Positions 34,620 through 44,206 are shown, counted from the stretch's first letter. The stretch: 64,000 nt of DNA from Balneola sp. (GCA_017643645.1 JAEPNB010000008.1:124001-188000); one strand, 5' to 3'. A program made the numbers and translations. Notes: a model not told the origin generated them from the sequence alone.

Positions 34620-35870
34620 ATGAAATTATTATTTGTTGCCTATGGAGGTGGCCATATGAGACTTCTTCACCAAATTGCTCAGAAGGTAATTAATACAACT
34701 GATTTTAGTGTGAAAATTATAGCTCTTACTACAGGGTATTTGGATGTAAAGAATTTCTATAATAAAGAAGTATTAAAACGTCCTTTTGATTATAAAGATT
34801 TATTTCATGAAGAGTTAGAGAAAATAAGATCTTATGGAAGTCAATTGTTGCCAGAAAATCACAATCCTGTATCCGGTTTAGAGGAAGAAGATTCAATTTT
34901 TTACTTGGGCATGTCATTCAATGATCTCGTAGTCGAACATGGTGAGGAGGAAGCTTGGAAGATGTATAATGAAAAGAAACGTCATGCTTTTCTTCCAAAG
35001 CGTTCGATGAAGAAAATTCTTGAGCAGGAATCACCTGACATCTTATTAACTACAACTTCCCCAAAGTGTGAATTAGCATCATTACTTGCATCTAAAGAAC
35101 TTAAAATACCATCAATTCAAATTATAGATCTATTTGGTGACAATTATCCTATTCCATTTGCAGACCATATAGTTGTACTCAATGAAGATGTAAAACAAAA
35201 ACTTGATTCAAAAGTTGGTGATAATTCCAAAGTCCATGCTTTTGGCCAACCTGTATTTGATTATACTGTTTCGCAGGTAGAAGAGGTTGATAAGAATGCG
35301 GTCCGGAAAAGATTGGGTATTTCTTTAGAAAAGCCTGTTTTGTTATTTAGTCCCTCTAGATATTTAATTTACAGTAATGATAGATCAATACTTAAAGAAT
35401 TAGATCATCATCTTGTAAACGAACCTGTTTTCAAAATCTTTAAAGAGCTAAGAAAAAAATACGAATTTAATGTAATAGTGCGACCGCATCCTAATGATAG
35501 AGCAGATAAATTTTCAATGTATATTGAAGATAATGAGTTTATAGAGCTATATAAGAATGAGGATTTATCTTTATATGAGTCAATTTCTGTTTCTGACTTT
35601 GTGGTGGCTTACAATTCTACAATTTTGATTGAGTCTGCATTATGCGGAAAAATATCATTTCCCCATAATTATGATCAAAAAGAAGTGTATCATTGGCCGG
35701 AATTAATGAAATCACCATTTGTTTATTCATCTAATTTCAAAAACTTAAAAAATAATTTAGATAATGTTCTTGAAAAATCCTTAAAAAATAGAATTGAAAA
35801 CCCAAATTTATCAAACTTTTATAATAAAGGGGCAGTAGATAAAGTGATAAATTTAATTAAACAGAAATAG
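34620..35870 (+). CDS. GT-B-like transferase with RPHP motif
   Basis: The 416-residue protein has a GT-B-like layout. The N-terminus is LLFVAYGGGHMRLLHQIA, a second half begins near residue 230 (KPVLLFSPSRYLIYSND), and it contains VIVRPHPNDRADKF and SDFVVAYNSTILIESALCGK. The RPHP motif followed by a Ser/Thr-Glu donor site occurs in capsule transferases, poly-glycerophosphate transferases and some sialyl/polysialyl transferases. It is a candidate for nonulosonic acid or phosphoglycerol transfer, but I cannot name the donor. No membrane segment is apparent. It sits among the repeat-unit assembly genes. Confidence 0.65.
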   Translation: MKLLFVAYGGGHMRLLHQIAQKVINTTDFSVKIIALTTGYLDVKNFYNKEVLKRPFDYKDLFHEELEKIRSYGSQLLPENHNPVSGLEEEDSIFYLGMSFNDLVVEHGEEEAWKMYNEKKRHAFLPKRSMKKILEQESPDILLTTTSPKCELASLLASKELKIPSIQIIDLFGDNYPIPFADHIVVLNEDVKQKLDSKVGDNSKVHAFGQPVFDYTVSQVEEVDKNAVRKRLGISLEKPVLLFSPSRYLIYSNDRSILKELDHHLVNEPVFKIFKELRKKYEFNVIVRPHPNDRADKFSMYIEDNEFIELYKNEDLSLYESISVSDFVVAYNSTILIESALCGKISFPHNYDQKEVYHWPELMKSPFVYSSNFKNLKNNLDNVLEKSLKNRIENPNLSNFYNKGAVDKVINLIKQK

Positions 35871-35917
35871 TTGCTTAATACTAAAGTCAAACAAAAGAAC
35901 TATCTAAAAACTAAATT

Positions 35918-36724
35918 ATGCTAAAGTTAATATTAATTACTGATGATCCTGAAATTGCAAAAAAGGCTGAAGATTCTGGCGTTGATATCATTATGGTTGA
36001 CCTTGAAATAATTGGTAAACAAGAAAGACAGGGAGGACTAAATACTATAATTAGTAACCATTCAGTCGAGTCAGTGCCTAAAATGCGGCAGGCAATAAGT
36101 ACTTCTAAATTGATGGTAAGAATAAATCCGTTGCATGAGAATTCTGAACAAGAAATTGAACAAGTGATTGATTTTGGGGCTGATTTAATAATGGTTCCAA
36201 TGTTTAAAACTTATAGAGAACTAAATACTATTTCTCAATTGGTTGGAGGAAGATGTGGACTAGTACCATTATTAGAAACTACAGAGGCACTACTAAGAGT
36301 TGATGATATTTTAAAAGTTGACAATATTGAATTTATCCATTTAGGATTAAATGATCTTAAAATCGGTTTAGGAGTTAAATTCCTTTTTGAAGTTGTCTCT
36401 GGCGGCTTAATTGAATATTTAGGTACAAAAATTAATAATATAAATATGGATTTTGGGTTTGGTGGTGTAGCAAGAATGGATTCAGGTGAGTTGCCAGGAA
36501 GATTAGTTTTATCTGAACATATTAGATTAGGATCAAAAGCAGTTATTCTATCAAGAGCTTTTCATAATAATTCAACAACAATAGAAGAATTAAATGATAA
36601 CGTTGATCTCTCGTTTGAAATAAATAAACTGAGAGAATACGAATCTAAATACCGCTCAGGAGAAGTTGATTTGAATGCTAATAAAATCGAATTTAAGAGA
36701 ATCGTTGATAAGATAATTTCCTGA
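35918..36724 (+). CDS. HpcH/HpaI-type class II aldolase-like protein
   Basis: TIM-barrel protein of 268 residues related to HpcH/HpaI aldolases and CitE. The expected active-site residues are visible: Arg68 in LMVRINP, Glu120 in VPLLETTEAL and Asp146 in HLGLNDLKIG, the last two being the metal ligands. Such enzymes join or split pyruvate (or another oxoacid or acyl-CoA) and an aldehyde. Its place between glycosyltransferases and the initiating phosphoglycosyl transferase suggests it makes or alters an unusual sugar or substituent. The substrate is unknown, and I know of no standard polysaccharide role for it. Confidence 0.7.
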   Translation: MLKLILITDDPEIAKKAEDSGVDIIMVDLEIIGKQERQGGLNTIISNHSVESVPKMRQAISTSKLMVRINPLHENSEQEIEQVIDFGADLIMVPMFKTYRELNTISQLVGGRCGLVPLLETTEALLRVDDILKVDNIEFIHLGLNDLKIGLGVKFLFEVVSGGLIEYLGTKINNINMDFGFGGVARMDSGELPGRLVLSEHIRLGSKAVILSRAFHNNSTTIEELNDNVDLSFEINKLREYESKYRSGEVDLNANKIEFKRIVDKIIS

Positions 36725-36727
36725 TTT

Positions 36728-37279
36728 ATGAGATTTCTTGATGTATTCGTTTCAGTCGTTGGTTTATTGTTGTTATTTCCTATAATTATAATCATTTCAA
36801 TTTTAATCAAGTTGACATCTGATGGTCCAGTTATATTTTCGCATCTAAGGGTTGGGAAGCATGGCAAAGAATTTAAATGTTACAAGTTCAGATCAATGGT
36901 AACTGGTGCAGATAAGATTGGGGGATATATGACTAAAGTGAATGACAGTAGAATAACACCGATAGGTCGATTTATTCGAAAATACAGTATTGACGAATTG
37001 CCACAATTATTCAACGTTATAAAAGGTGATATGTCTTTAGTTGGTCCAAGACCGGATACACCAATGCAAATGAAATTGTATACGAAAGAACAATGGAAAG
37101 CCAGACATAAAGTAAGGCCTGGGATTACAGGACTTGCACAAGTTAAAGCAAGACATACAGCAACCAATAAAATGAGATTAAAATACGATTTGTTCTATGT
37201 TAAAAATAGATCACTTTTTTTTGACATTTATTTAGTTTATAAAACATTACTCAATTTAATATTTAAGAAAAGTTACTGA
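36728..37279 (+). CDS. initiating phosphoglycosyl transferase (monotopic PglC/WbaP type)
   Basis: Transfers a sugar phosphate to undecaprenyl phosphate, the first step of repeat-unit assembly. The 183-residue protein has one N-terminal re-entrant hydrophobic segment (7-29), then YKFRSMV, RKYSIDELPQLFNVIKGDMS, the SLVGPRPD motif and RPGITGLAQV, all family markers, with the catalytic Asp-Glu pair in IDELPQ. The length corresponds to the catalytic core alone (PglC-like), without the extra membrane domain of WbaP. Its stop overlaps the next start by one base (TGATG). Confidence 0.92.
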   Translation: MRFLDVFVSVVGLLLLFPIIIIISILIKLTSDGPVIFSHLRVGKHGKEFKCYKFRSMVTGADKIGGYMTKVNDSRITPIGRFIRKYSIDELPQLFNVIKGDMSLVGPRPDTPMQMKLYTKEQWKARHKVRPGITGLAQVKARHTATNKMRLKYDLFYVKNRSLFFDIYLVYKTLLNLIFKKSY

Positions 37280-39036
37280 TGTGCGGTATATTTGGGATTA
37301 TAGATAAAGAGGGAGAAGAAATCTCTATTGAGTCAATGGAAAAAATGCATAAGGCTCAATTACATAGGGGGCCAGATCATTTCGGTTATCTATTAGATGG
37401 AAACGTTTTTCTTGGCAATAACAGATTATCCATTATTGATATTAATAATGGGAATCAGCCATTCTATTCAGATGACCGTAATATTGCTGTGCTTCAGAAT
37501 GGAGAGATTTATAATTACAAAGAACTTCAAGATCAACTAATTAAAGAGGGAGTAAAGTTCAATACCAATTCGGATACTGAAGTGATTCTCCGTTGTTATG
37601 AATTGTATGGAATTTCCATGCTTGAGAAGCTGAACGGGATGTTTGCTATTACAATCTACGACAAGTCAAAATCTGAATTATATTTGGTTCGAGATAGATT
37701 TGGGCAAAAACCAATATTTTACTGCATTGATGGAAATAGTATCTATTTTTCTTCTGAAATAAAATCAATTTTAGAGACAGGGTTCTCAACAAGTGTAAAC
37801 CTCGATGCTGTAGTCTCTTTTCTAAGGTATAATTTTGTAGCAACCAAAGAAACTATTTTTAAGGGGATATTTAATGTAGAGCCTGGATGCTATTTAAAAA
37901 TTGATTTAAAAAAAAATCATTCTAAAGAGTTCAAATGGTGGGATTTGTATGATGAAATCAGTAAAAGATCTTCAAATATTGACGAAGAAAATGTTATAGA
38001 ACAAGTAAGAGATACTGTATTTGATGCAATTAGAATTAGAATGAGAAGTGATGTTGAATACAGTGCATTTTTATCTGGAGGAATAGACTCTTCAATTATT
38101 GTGTCTCAAATGAATAAAGTCACAAATGAAAAATTTAATACATTTACCGTTGGTTTTAAAAATTCAAAATTTGACGAGTCTGAATTTGCAAATGAGATAG
38201 CTAAGACTTTAAATGTTAATCATAGATGTGAATTTATTGAGAATAACGTGCTGGACTACTGGGAGAGGGTTATATATTATGCTGAGCAACCCCATGGAGA
38301 TGTTTCTTTTATACCAATGTTCTTATTAAGTAAATTTGCTTCGGAAAAAGATAAAGTGGTTCTCACCGGTGATGGCGCTGATGAAATTTTTGGTGGATAT
38401 GATAAATATCTTAGTTATCAGGAAAGCACTAAGAGTAAGATAATTGAAGACTCTATTTTATTTCAAGAGAAGGAAATTGCTAGTCTAATTGATAATTATA
38501 AATCAAGGAGAGATTCAATTTCAAATATTATGGAAAGTAAAAGCAATAAAGACTATTTTGAAAAATATGGGGTAGCCAATACATCTATGTTAATTGATAC
38601 TGTCTTTTTGTTGCCATTTAATAATTTAATTAAGCCAGATAGGATGGGAATGGCTCATTCAGTAGAACTACGATCACCTTTTATGGATTATAGAGTCGTC
38701 AGTCTTGCGTTAGCAGTACGTTCAGATGTGAAATTAAAGAACCAAATCAGTAAAAATTTACTCAGAGAAGCATTTAAAAGTGATATACCAGAGTTAGTAT
38801 ATAAAAGGGATAAGCAAAAATTTATTGTACCTTTAAATGAACATAAGGATAGCGTTGATTTTTTTTATGAGAAAATCCTAACTTCTAATATTGGTTTTTT
38901 TGGTAAAAATGCTGAAATATTTGCGAAATCATTGTATATTGAACACTTATCGGGGTCAGGAAATAACTACAGAAAATTAAGAGCATTAGCAGCCTTATCT
39001 ATATGGAGTAATACTTTTGGCAAGTATATTAGCTAG
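37279..39036 (+). CDS. asparagine-synthetase-like glutamine amidotransferase (second)
   Basis: The 585-residue protein has the same two-domain layout as the enzyme at 31833-33494: glutaminase (Cys2 in MCGIFGIID, then HRGPDHFGY, NGEIYNYKEL) and synthetase (FLSGGIDSSI near 268, GDGADEIFGGYDKY). The two are clearly diverged, so this is not a recent duplication, and they probably act on different substrates. A role in amidating uronic acid residues of the polysaccharide is the likely reading. It directly follows the phosphoglycosyl transferase gene. Confidence 0.85.
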   Translation: MCGIFGIIDKEGEEISIESMEKMHKAQLHRGPDHFGYLLDGNVFLGNNRLSIIDINNGNQPFYSDDRNIAVLQNGEIYNYKELQDQLIKEGVKFNTNSDTEVILRCYELYGISMLEKLNGMFAITIYDKSKSELYLVRDRFGQKPIFYCIDGNSIYFSSEIKSILETGFSTSVNLDAVVSFLRYNFVATKETIFKGIFNVEPGCYLKIDLKKNHSKEFKWWDLYDEISKRSSNIDEENVIEQVRDTVFDAIRIRMRSDVEYSAFLSGGIDSSIIVSQMNKVTNEKFNTFTVGFKNSKFDESEFANEIAKTLNVNHRCEFIENNVLDYWERVIYYAEQPHGDVSFIPMFLLSKFASEKDKVVLTGDGADEIFGGYDKYLSYQESTKSKIIEDSILFQEKEIASLIDNYKSRRDSISNIMESKSNKDYFEKYGVANTSMLIDTVFLLPFNNLIKPDRMGMAHSVELRSPFMDYRVVSLALAVRSDVKLKNQISKNLLREAFKSDIPELVYKRDKQKFIVPLNEHKDSVDFFYEKILTSNIGFFGKNAEIFAKSLYIEHLSGSGNNYRKLRALAALSIWSNTFGKYIS

Positions 39037-39069
39037 TGAAATCAAATCTAATACAATTAAAATACGTAT

Positions 39070-40488
39070 ATGAAATCTATTAGAACATTAGTAATTGGTT
39101 TAGGGAATTTAGGTAATCAATTGGTTAAAAATATCCATGATCAAACTAATAAAAAGTTTGATTTAATTTGTGCTTTGGATGACGATCCTAGCAAAGAAAA
39201 GCTCTCTAAAGAATACGGATTCGAGCAGTTTGGATCTACCTCATATCTTGAGGAGATTGTAAATTCAAGTGATATAGAATATATCATTATAGCAATTACC
39301 AACGCAAACGCTAGGTTTCTAAATGATTTGATGTATCGTTGTTTAAAGCTTGAAGTTAGAACAAAATATGTTACAGATGAATATACTAAGCTAGATGAAC
39401 TTGACTACTTTAATACTCCTATAATTGAGAAAAATTTAACCAGTCTTAAAGAATTTAATGGTTCAGCTGGTGCAAAGAATGAACCTGATGCTGTTTTGGT
39501 AACCGGAGGGGGTGGTTATATTGGTAACCATTTAGTTAGGGACTTATTAAGTGAGGGTTATAAAGTTGTAGTTTTAGATAGTTTTATTTTTAAGGACCAA
39601 GCACTAAAAGATTTAATGGATAACCCAAACCTAACCATTATAGAGGGTTATATTGAAAACATCAGAGATGTTTTTGAATCTGTTAAGAATATTCGTTACG
39701 TGATAGCTTTAGCTGCAATTGTAGGTGATCCAGCTTGTAGCATCGATGCCCAAAACACGATGATAATAAATTATGAGTCAACCAAAATACTTGTAGAAGC
39801 TTGCAACTATTATGGAGTTGAAAAACTAGTGTTTGCGTCTAGTTGTAGTGTTTATGGAGCCTCTTCTGATGGGAATTATTTAAATGAATCATCAACATTG
39901 AATCCTGTTTCACTATATGCAAGAACTCGTATTTTTTCAGAAAAATATATTCTAGATAATGCGATTAACTTCTCTCCTGTTATTCTGAGGTTGTCTACAG
40001 TTTTTGGTTATTCAGATAGAATGCGATTTGACTTAGTAGTTAATTTATTTACTGTCAAGGCTATCGTTGATAAGAAAATAGAGATTTTTGGAGGTAATCA
40101 ATGGAGGCCTTTTGTTCACTGTAGAGATGTAGCAAAAGCATTTAAATTAGCTGCTTTAGCTGATAATGAGGTAGTAAGAGGTAGAATTTATAATGTTGGT
40201 AATAATAATCTAAATTTTACAATTGATGATGTTGGCGAATTAATTCAAAAGATATTACCTCAGACTGAAATTATTAATAACGGGGAAACAGACGATCCGC
40301 GTAACTATAAGGTTAAGTTTGATAGAATAACAAATGAATTAGGGTTTGAAACAGATTACGATCTGGTAAGTGGTATCGAAGAAATGATCGAAAAAATATA
40401 TGAAAATCGAGAACTTGAAAACTATCAAGACCAAATATATTCTAATTTGCAAACGTTCAAAAATTTAAAATTAAATAAACAATTTTAG
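39070..40488 (+). CDS. fusion of CapD-like N-terminal Rossmann domain and extended SDR
   Basis: The 472-residue protein has two parts. Residues 1-130 (LVIGLGNLGNQLVK, ALDDDPSK, YIIIAITNANAR) resemble the nucleotide-binding domain that precedes the catalytic domain in CapD/WbpM proteins, but without membrane segments. Residues 140-440 are an extended SDR (VLVTGGGGYIGNHLV, FASSCSVYG, FGGNQWRPFVH). The catalytic Tyr283 lies in SLYARTR, so the usual YxxxK lysine is Arg287. Activity is uncertain: it may be an epimerase or reductase with altered chemistry, or a binding protein. It lies 33 bases after the amidotransferase. Confidence 0.72.
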   Translation: MKSIRTLVIGLGNLGNQLVKNIHDQTNKKFDLICALDDDPSKEKLSKEYGFEQFGSTSYLEEIVNSSDIEYIIIAITNANARFLNDLMYRCLKLEVRTKYVTDEYTKLDELDYFNTPIIEKNLTSLKEFNGSAGAKNEPDAVLVTGGGGYIGNHLVRDLLSEGYKVVVLDSFIFKDQALKDLMDNPNLTIIEGYIENIRDVFESVKNIRYVIALAAIVGDPACSIDAQNTMIINYESTKILVEACNYYGVEKLVFASSCSVYGASSDGNYLNESSTLNPVSLYARTRIFSEKYILDNAINFSPVILRLSTVFGYSDRMRFDLVVNLFTVKAIVDKKIEIFGGNQWRPFVHCRDVAKAFKLAALADNEVVRGRIYNVGNNNLNFTIDDVGELIQKILPQTEIINNGETDDPRNYKVKFDRITNELGFETDYDLVSGIEEMIEKIYENRELENYQDQIYSNLQTFKNLKLNKQF

Positions 40489-40553
40489 ATTTACTAGGTT
40501 AAAAATATCAATTTTAATGTATTTTACTTTTTTTATGAGTCAAGTATTTTAAT

Positions 40554-41864
40554 GTGAAGAAAAATAAAAAAATTGATAAAGTCGGTATAATAGGCTTAGG
40601 ATACGTAGGGCTACCATTACTTTACACTTTTCATCAAGCGGGATTTAATGTTATCGGATTTGATATTGATTCATCCAAGATAGATTTGATAACTCAAGGG
40701 AAGTCTTACATAAAGCATTTTAAAGACTCCCAAATAAAAAAACTTTCTGTTTCAGACCGTTGTGTTGTTACTACAGATTTCAGCCTCTTGAATGAAGTTG
40801 ATTCCATTCTTATATGTGTTCCAACACCCTTAGACCATTACCGTAAACCTGATATGAGTTATGTAGTGCAGACTACAGAAACAATTGGGAAATATTTAAG
40901 ATCCGGACATTTGGTAGTTTTAGAATCAACTACCTACCCCGGAACTACAGACGAATTATTAAAAAATATTCTTGAGAATTCATCAGGCTTAGTTGATGGG
41001 AAAGATTTCTACTTGGCTTATAGTCCGGAAAGAGAAGATCCAGGTAACCCGGATTTCAATACCAAGTCCATACCTAAAGTTGTGGGTTCTTCAACAAAAA
41101 GAGGCAGAGAGTTAGCTGTAGCTCTTTATGAGAAAGCGCTCGATAAGGTAGTTACAGTTTCAACAGCAAAAGTAGCAGAATCAGCGAAATTACTTGAAAA
41201 TATCTTCAGATCTGTGAACATTGCGCTTGTCAACGAAATGAAACTGGTGATGGATGCAATGGATATAGACATTCACGAAGTAATTAACGCTGCAGCTACG
41301 AAACCTTTTGGTTTTATGAAATTTACACCAGGACCGGGGTTAGGTGGGCATTGTATTCCTATTGATCCTTTTTATTTGACATGGAAAGCACGTGAATATG
41401 GTTTGAATACCCGTTTCATAGAGCTAGCAGGAGAAGTGAATAGCGCGATGCCTGAGTTTGTGGTTAACAAAATTATGTTAGCATTAAATAGAAAAGGTAA
41501 AGCATTTAAAAATTCGAAGATTTTAATTCTCGGTATTGCCTATAAACCAAATGTAGATGACATGCGAGAATCCCCTTCCTTTGTGATAATGGATCGATTA
41601 GTATCGTTGGGAGCTGACATTGATTTTTATGACCCTTGGATTCCAGTAATTCCATCTTCCAGAGAGCATATGAATTGGAAAGGAAAAGTTAGTGTAGAAT
41701 GGAAGGAAACAGTGATAAAAGAGTATGATGCTGTTGTGATAGTTACGGATCATGCAAGCGTAGATTATTCAGAATTAAAAAAATGGTCGGATTGTATCAT
41801 TGACACTCGAAATGTATATCCTAATCTTTCAGAATCAGAAAAAGAGAAAATTTATAAAGCTTAA
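40554..41864 (+). CDS. wbpA: UDP-N-acetylglucosamine 6-dehydrogenase (WbpA type)
   Basis: Oxidises C6 of UDP-GlcNAc to the carboxylate. The 436-residue protein starts with GTG (an overlapping ATG is out of frame), NAD site VGIIGLGYVGLPL, then ESTTYPGTTDELL, SPEREDPGNPDF and the catalytic cysteine in GPGLGGHCIPIDPFYLTW. The latter segment matches WbpA-type enzymes rather than UDP-glucose dehydrogenases. It is followed by ugd, wbpB, wbpD and wbpE homologues, which together make a 2,3-diacetamido-2,3-dideoxy-uronic acid. Three bases separate it from the next gene. Confidence 0.88.
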   Translation: MKKNKKIDKVGIIGLGYVGLPLLYTFHQAGFNVIGFDIDSSKIDLITQGKSYIKHFKDSQIKKLSVSDRCVVTTDFSLLNEVDSILICVPTPLDHYRKPDMSYVVQTTETIGKYLRSGHLVVLESTTYPGTTDELLKNILENSSGLVDGKDFYLAYSPEREDPGNPDFNTKSIPKVVGSSTKRGRELAVALYEKALDKVVTVSTAKVAESAKLLENIFRSVNIALVNEMKLVMDAMDIDIHEVINAAATKPFGFMKFTPGPGLGGHCIPIDPFYLTWKAREYGLNTRFIELAGEVNSAMPEFVVNKIMLALNRKGKAFKNSKILILGIAYKPNVDDMRESPSFVIMDRLVSLGADIDFYDPWIPVIPSSREHMNWKGKVSVEWKETVIKEYDAVVIVTDHASVDYSELKKWSDCIIDTRNVYPNLSESEKEKIYKA

Positions 41865-41867
41865 AAG

Positions 41868-43040
41868 ATGAAAATAGCAGTAGCAGGAACCGGTTATGTA
41901 GGATTATCTCTTGCAGTACTTTTATCCCAACATCATGAAGTAATAGCTGTTGATATTGTAAAAGAGAAGGTTGATCTAATCAATAAGAGAAAATCACCAA
42001 TTACTGACAATGAAATAGAGAATTTTTTTGAGAATAATGATCTGAACCTTTCTGCTACACTGGATTCTGCTGCAGCTTATAAAGATGCAGACTTTGTGAT
42101 CATTGCAACTCCTACAAACTATGATCCTGATACAAATTTTTTTGATACAAGTTCGGTTGAATATGTAATCAAAGATGTAATGGATAAAAACCCGGAAGCT
42201 GTCATGGTTGTAAAGTCTACGGTCCCAGTTGGTTATGTCGAGAAAACTAAAAAAGAGCTTGGGTGTGAAAACCTGATATTCTCTCCTGAATTTCTTCGGG
42301 AAGGTAAGGCGCTGTTCGATAATTTATATCCTTCAAGAATTGTAGTTGGTGAGCGTTCAGAGAGAGCGGAAAGATTCGCAGCGTTATTAGTTGAAGGAGC
42401 AAAAAAAAGTGAGAATGAAATTCCTGTTTTATTCACTGATTCAACTGAAGCTGAGGCAATTAAGTTATTTTCAAATACTTATTTGGCAATGAGAGTGGCA
42501 TATTTTAATGAGTTAGATTCTTATTGCGAAACTCATTCATTAAGTAGTGAACAGGTTATCGAAGGTGTAGGTTTGGATCCTCGTATTGGAGATCACTATA
42601 ATAACCCCTCTTTTGGTTACGGTGGTTACTGCCTTCCAAAAGATACCAAACAATTATTAGCGAATTTCCAAGATGTTCCTAATAATTTAATCAGAGCTAT
42701 AGTGGATGCAAACAGAACTCGAAAAGATTTCATTGCAAGACAGATTATTAAGAATGAACCTAAAGTGGTCGGTATTTATCGATTAGTAATGAAGCAGGGG
42801 TCTGATAATTTCCGTGCCAGTGCTATTCAAGGTATAATGAAACGAATCAAAGCTAAGGGAATCGAAGTAGTAGTTTTTGAACCCTATCTAAAAGAAGACG
42901 AATTTTACCATTCAAAGGTTATCAGAGACTTAGACGCTTTTAAGAAAATGTCAGATGTAATTGTTGCCAACAGAATGGTTATAGAAATCGAAGATGTAGT
43001 GGATAAGGTATATACCAGAGATCTATTTGGGCAGGATTAA
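41868..43040 (+). CDS. ugd: UDP-glucose 6-dehydrogenase
   Basis: Makes UDP-glucuronic acid. The 390-residue sequence starts [25 protein letters not shown], contains [35 protein letters not shown] and the catalytic Cys in [15 protein letters not shown], all typical of short bacterial UDP-glucose dehydrogenases. The product could feed the 4-epimerase-like enzyme at 18604-19557 and enter the polysaccharide as glucuronic or galacturonic acid. It shares one base with the next gene (TAATG), so it is cotranslated with wbpB. Confidence 0.9.
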   Translation: MKIAVAGTGYVGLSLAVLLSQHHEVIAVDIVKEKVDLINKRKSPITDNEIENFFENNDLNLSATLDSAAAYKDADFVIIATPTNYDPDTNFFDTSSVEYVIKDVMDKNPEAVMVVKSTVPVGYVEKTKKELGCENLIFSPEFLREGKALFDNLYPSRIVVGERSERAERFAALLVEGAKKSENEIPVLFTDSTEAEAIKLFSNTYLAMRVAYFNELDSYCETHSLSSEQVIEGVGLDPRIGDHYNNPSFGYGGYCLPKDTKQLLANFQDVPNNLIRAIVDANRTRKDFIARQIIKNEPKVVGIYRLVMKQGSDNFRASAIQGIMKRIKAKGIEVVVFEPYLKEDEFYHSKVIRDLDAFKKMSDVIVANRMVIEIEDVVDKVYTRDLFGQD

Positions 43041-44068
43041 TGAGTAAGATTAAGTTTTCTGTACTTGGCTTTGGCAGAATTGGTCAGCGGCATGCAAAAA
43101 TAATACATGAGTACGAAGATTCTGATTTGATATCAGTTGTGGACACTGATCCATCTCAGCTTGAAGCAACAGAGCTGCTGGGGCTTAGTCCCGAGAAATA
43201 TATCTCAATTGAAGAGTTTATTGCTAATGATAAGCATAAATCTGAAGTTGTAAATATTGCCACCCCTAATGGCTTCCATACTGATTACGCAATAAAATTA
43301 CTGGAAGCAGGCTATCATGTTGTAATAGAAAAACCAATGGGTCTTTCACTGGAAAGTTGTGAGAAAGTTTTATCAACTATGATAGAATCAGGTAAACAGG
43401 CTTTTGTAGTTAAACAAAACCGGTATAGTCCACCGTCACTTTGGTTAAAAGAAATAGTGTCAGAGAATATACTGGGAGATATTCTGATGGTGCAAACAAA
43501 CTGTTACTGGAATAGAGATCAAAGATATTATTCTACGAGTGACTGGAGGGGCACAAGGGATCTGGATGGAGGCGCTCTCTTTACTCAATTCAGTCATTTT
43601 ATAGATTTACTATATTGGGTATTTGGGGATATTAAAAATGTAAAATCTGTTATCAAGAATTTTACTCATCCCAATCTTGAAAATTTCGATGATTCAGGAA
43701 TTGCTCAGTTTGAATTTGTAAAGGGTGGACTAGGAATTCTGAATTACTCCACTTCATGTTGGGATAAAAATATGGAAAGTAGTATTACAGTAGTGGGAAC
43801 AAAAGGGAGCCTTAAAGTTGGTGGTCAGTATATGAATGAGATTGAATATTGCCATATAAAAGATTATATAATGCCAGAATTGCCCGAAACTAATCCACCG
43901 AATGACTATGGCCCTTATAAAGGAAGCGCAGCAAATCACCATTACGTAATTGAAAATGTGGTAAATGCGTTAAAGGGAAAGAAATCTGCAACAACTAATG
44001 TATTTGAAGGAATGAAGGTGGTTGGGTTTATTGAAAAAATATACAGAGCCGGAGGCTTCATTAAGTAA
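43040..44068 (+). CDS. wbpB: Gfo/Idh/MocA sugar dehydrogenase (WbpB/WlbA type)
   Basis: NAD-dependent oxidation at C3 of UDP-GlcNAcA. The 342-residue protein has the NAD site SVLGFGRIGQRHAKII, the family motif EKPMGLSLE near residue 97 and VKQNRYSPPS plus GGALFTQFSHFIDLLYW in the catalytic domain. In the characterised Pseudomonas pathway this step is coupled to the WbpE aminotransferase, with NAD recycled by 2-oxoglutarate, giving 2-hydroxyglutarate. A 2-hydroxyglutarate oxidase gene (lhgO) is in the same locus. A 138-base gap with a 7-base tandem repeat separates it from wbpD. Confidence 0.87.
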   Translation: MSKIKFSVLGFGRIGQRHAKIIHEYEDSDLISVVDTDPSQLEATELLGLSPEKYISIEEFIANDKHKSEVVNIATPNGFHTDYAIKLLEAGYHVVIEKPMGLSLESCEKVLSTMIESGKQAFVVKQNRYSPPSLWLKEIVSENILGDILMVQTNCYWNRDQRYYSTSDWRGTRDLDGGALFTQFSHFIDLLYWVFGDIKNVKSVIKNFTHPNLENFDDSGIAQFEFVKGGLGILNYSTSCWDKNMESSITVVGTKGSLKVGGQYMNEIEYCHIKDYIMPELPETNPPNDYGPYKGSAANHHYVIENVVNALKGKKSATTNVFEGMKVVGFIEKIYRAGGFIK

Positions 44069-44103
44069 TTTTTGGGACAGAGTTTTTAGTTTTGATTATA
44101 TTC

Positions 44104-44178
44104 AGCTATCAGCTATCAGCTATCAGCTATCAGCTATCAGCTATCAGCTATCAGCTATCAGCTATCAGCTATCAGCTA
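44104..44178. repeat. 7-base tandem repeat (agctatc), ten copies plus five bases
   Basis: Ten exact copies of agctatc run from 44104 to 44173, followed by a partial agcta. The array lies between the wbpB stop and the wbpD start. All copies are identical, which suggests recent expansion or constant slippage. Read in any frame it encodes a seven-residue periodic peptide (LSAISYQ), which causes spurious gene calls. It is not a CRISPR array, having no spacers. Confidence 0.95.
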
Positions 44179-44206
44179 AATTCGAATCAAAACTAAATTT
44201 ATTTCT

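Noticed and set aside
39070-39460. Separate small gene for the N-terminal domain of the CapD-N/SDR fusion
   Set aside because: The frame is continuous with no stop and no internal start with a ribosome site, so it is a true fusion.
44104-44178. Possible CRISPR array
   Set aside because: The unit is only 7 bases, copies are contiguous, no spacers exist and no cas gene is nearby.
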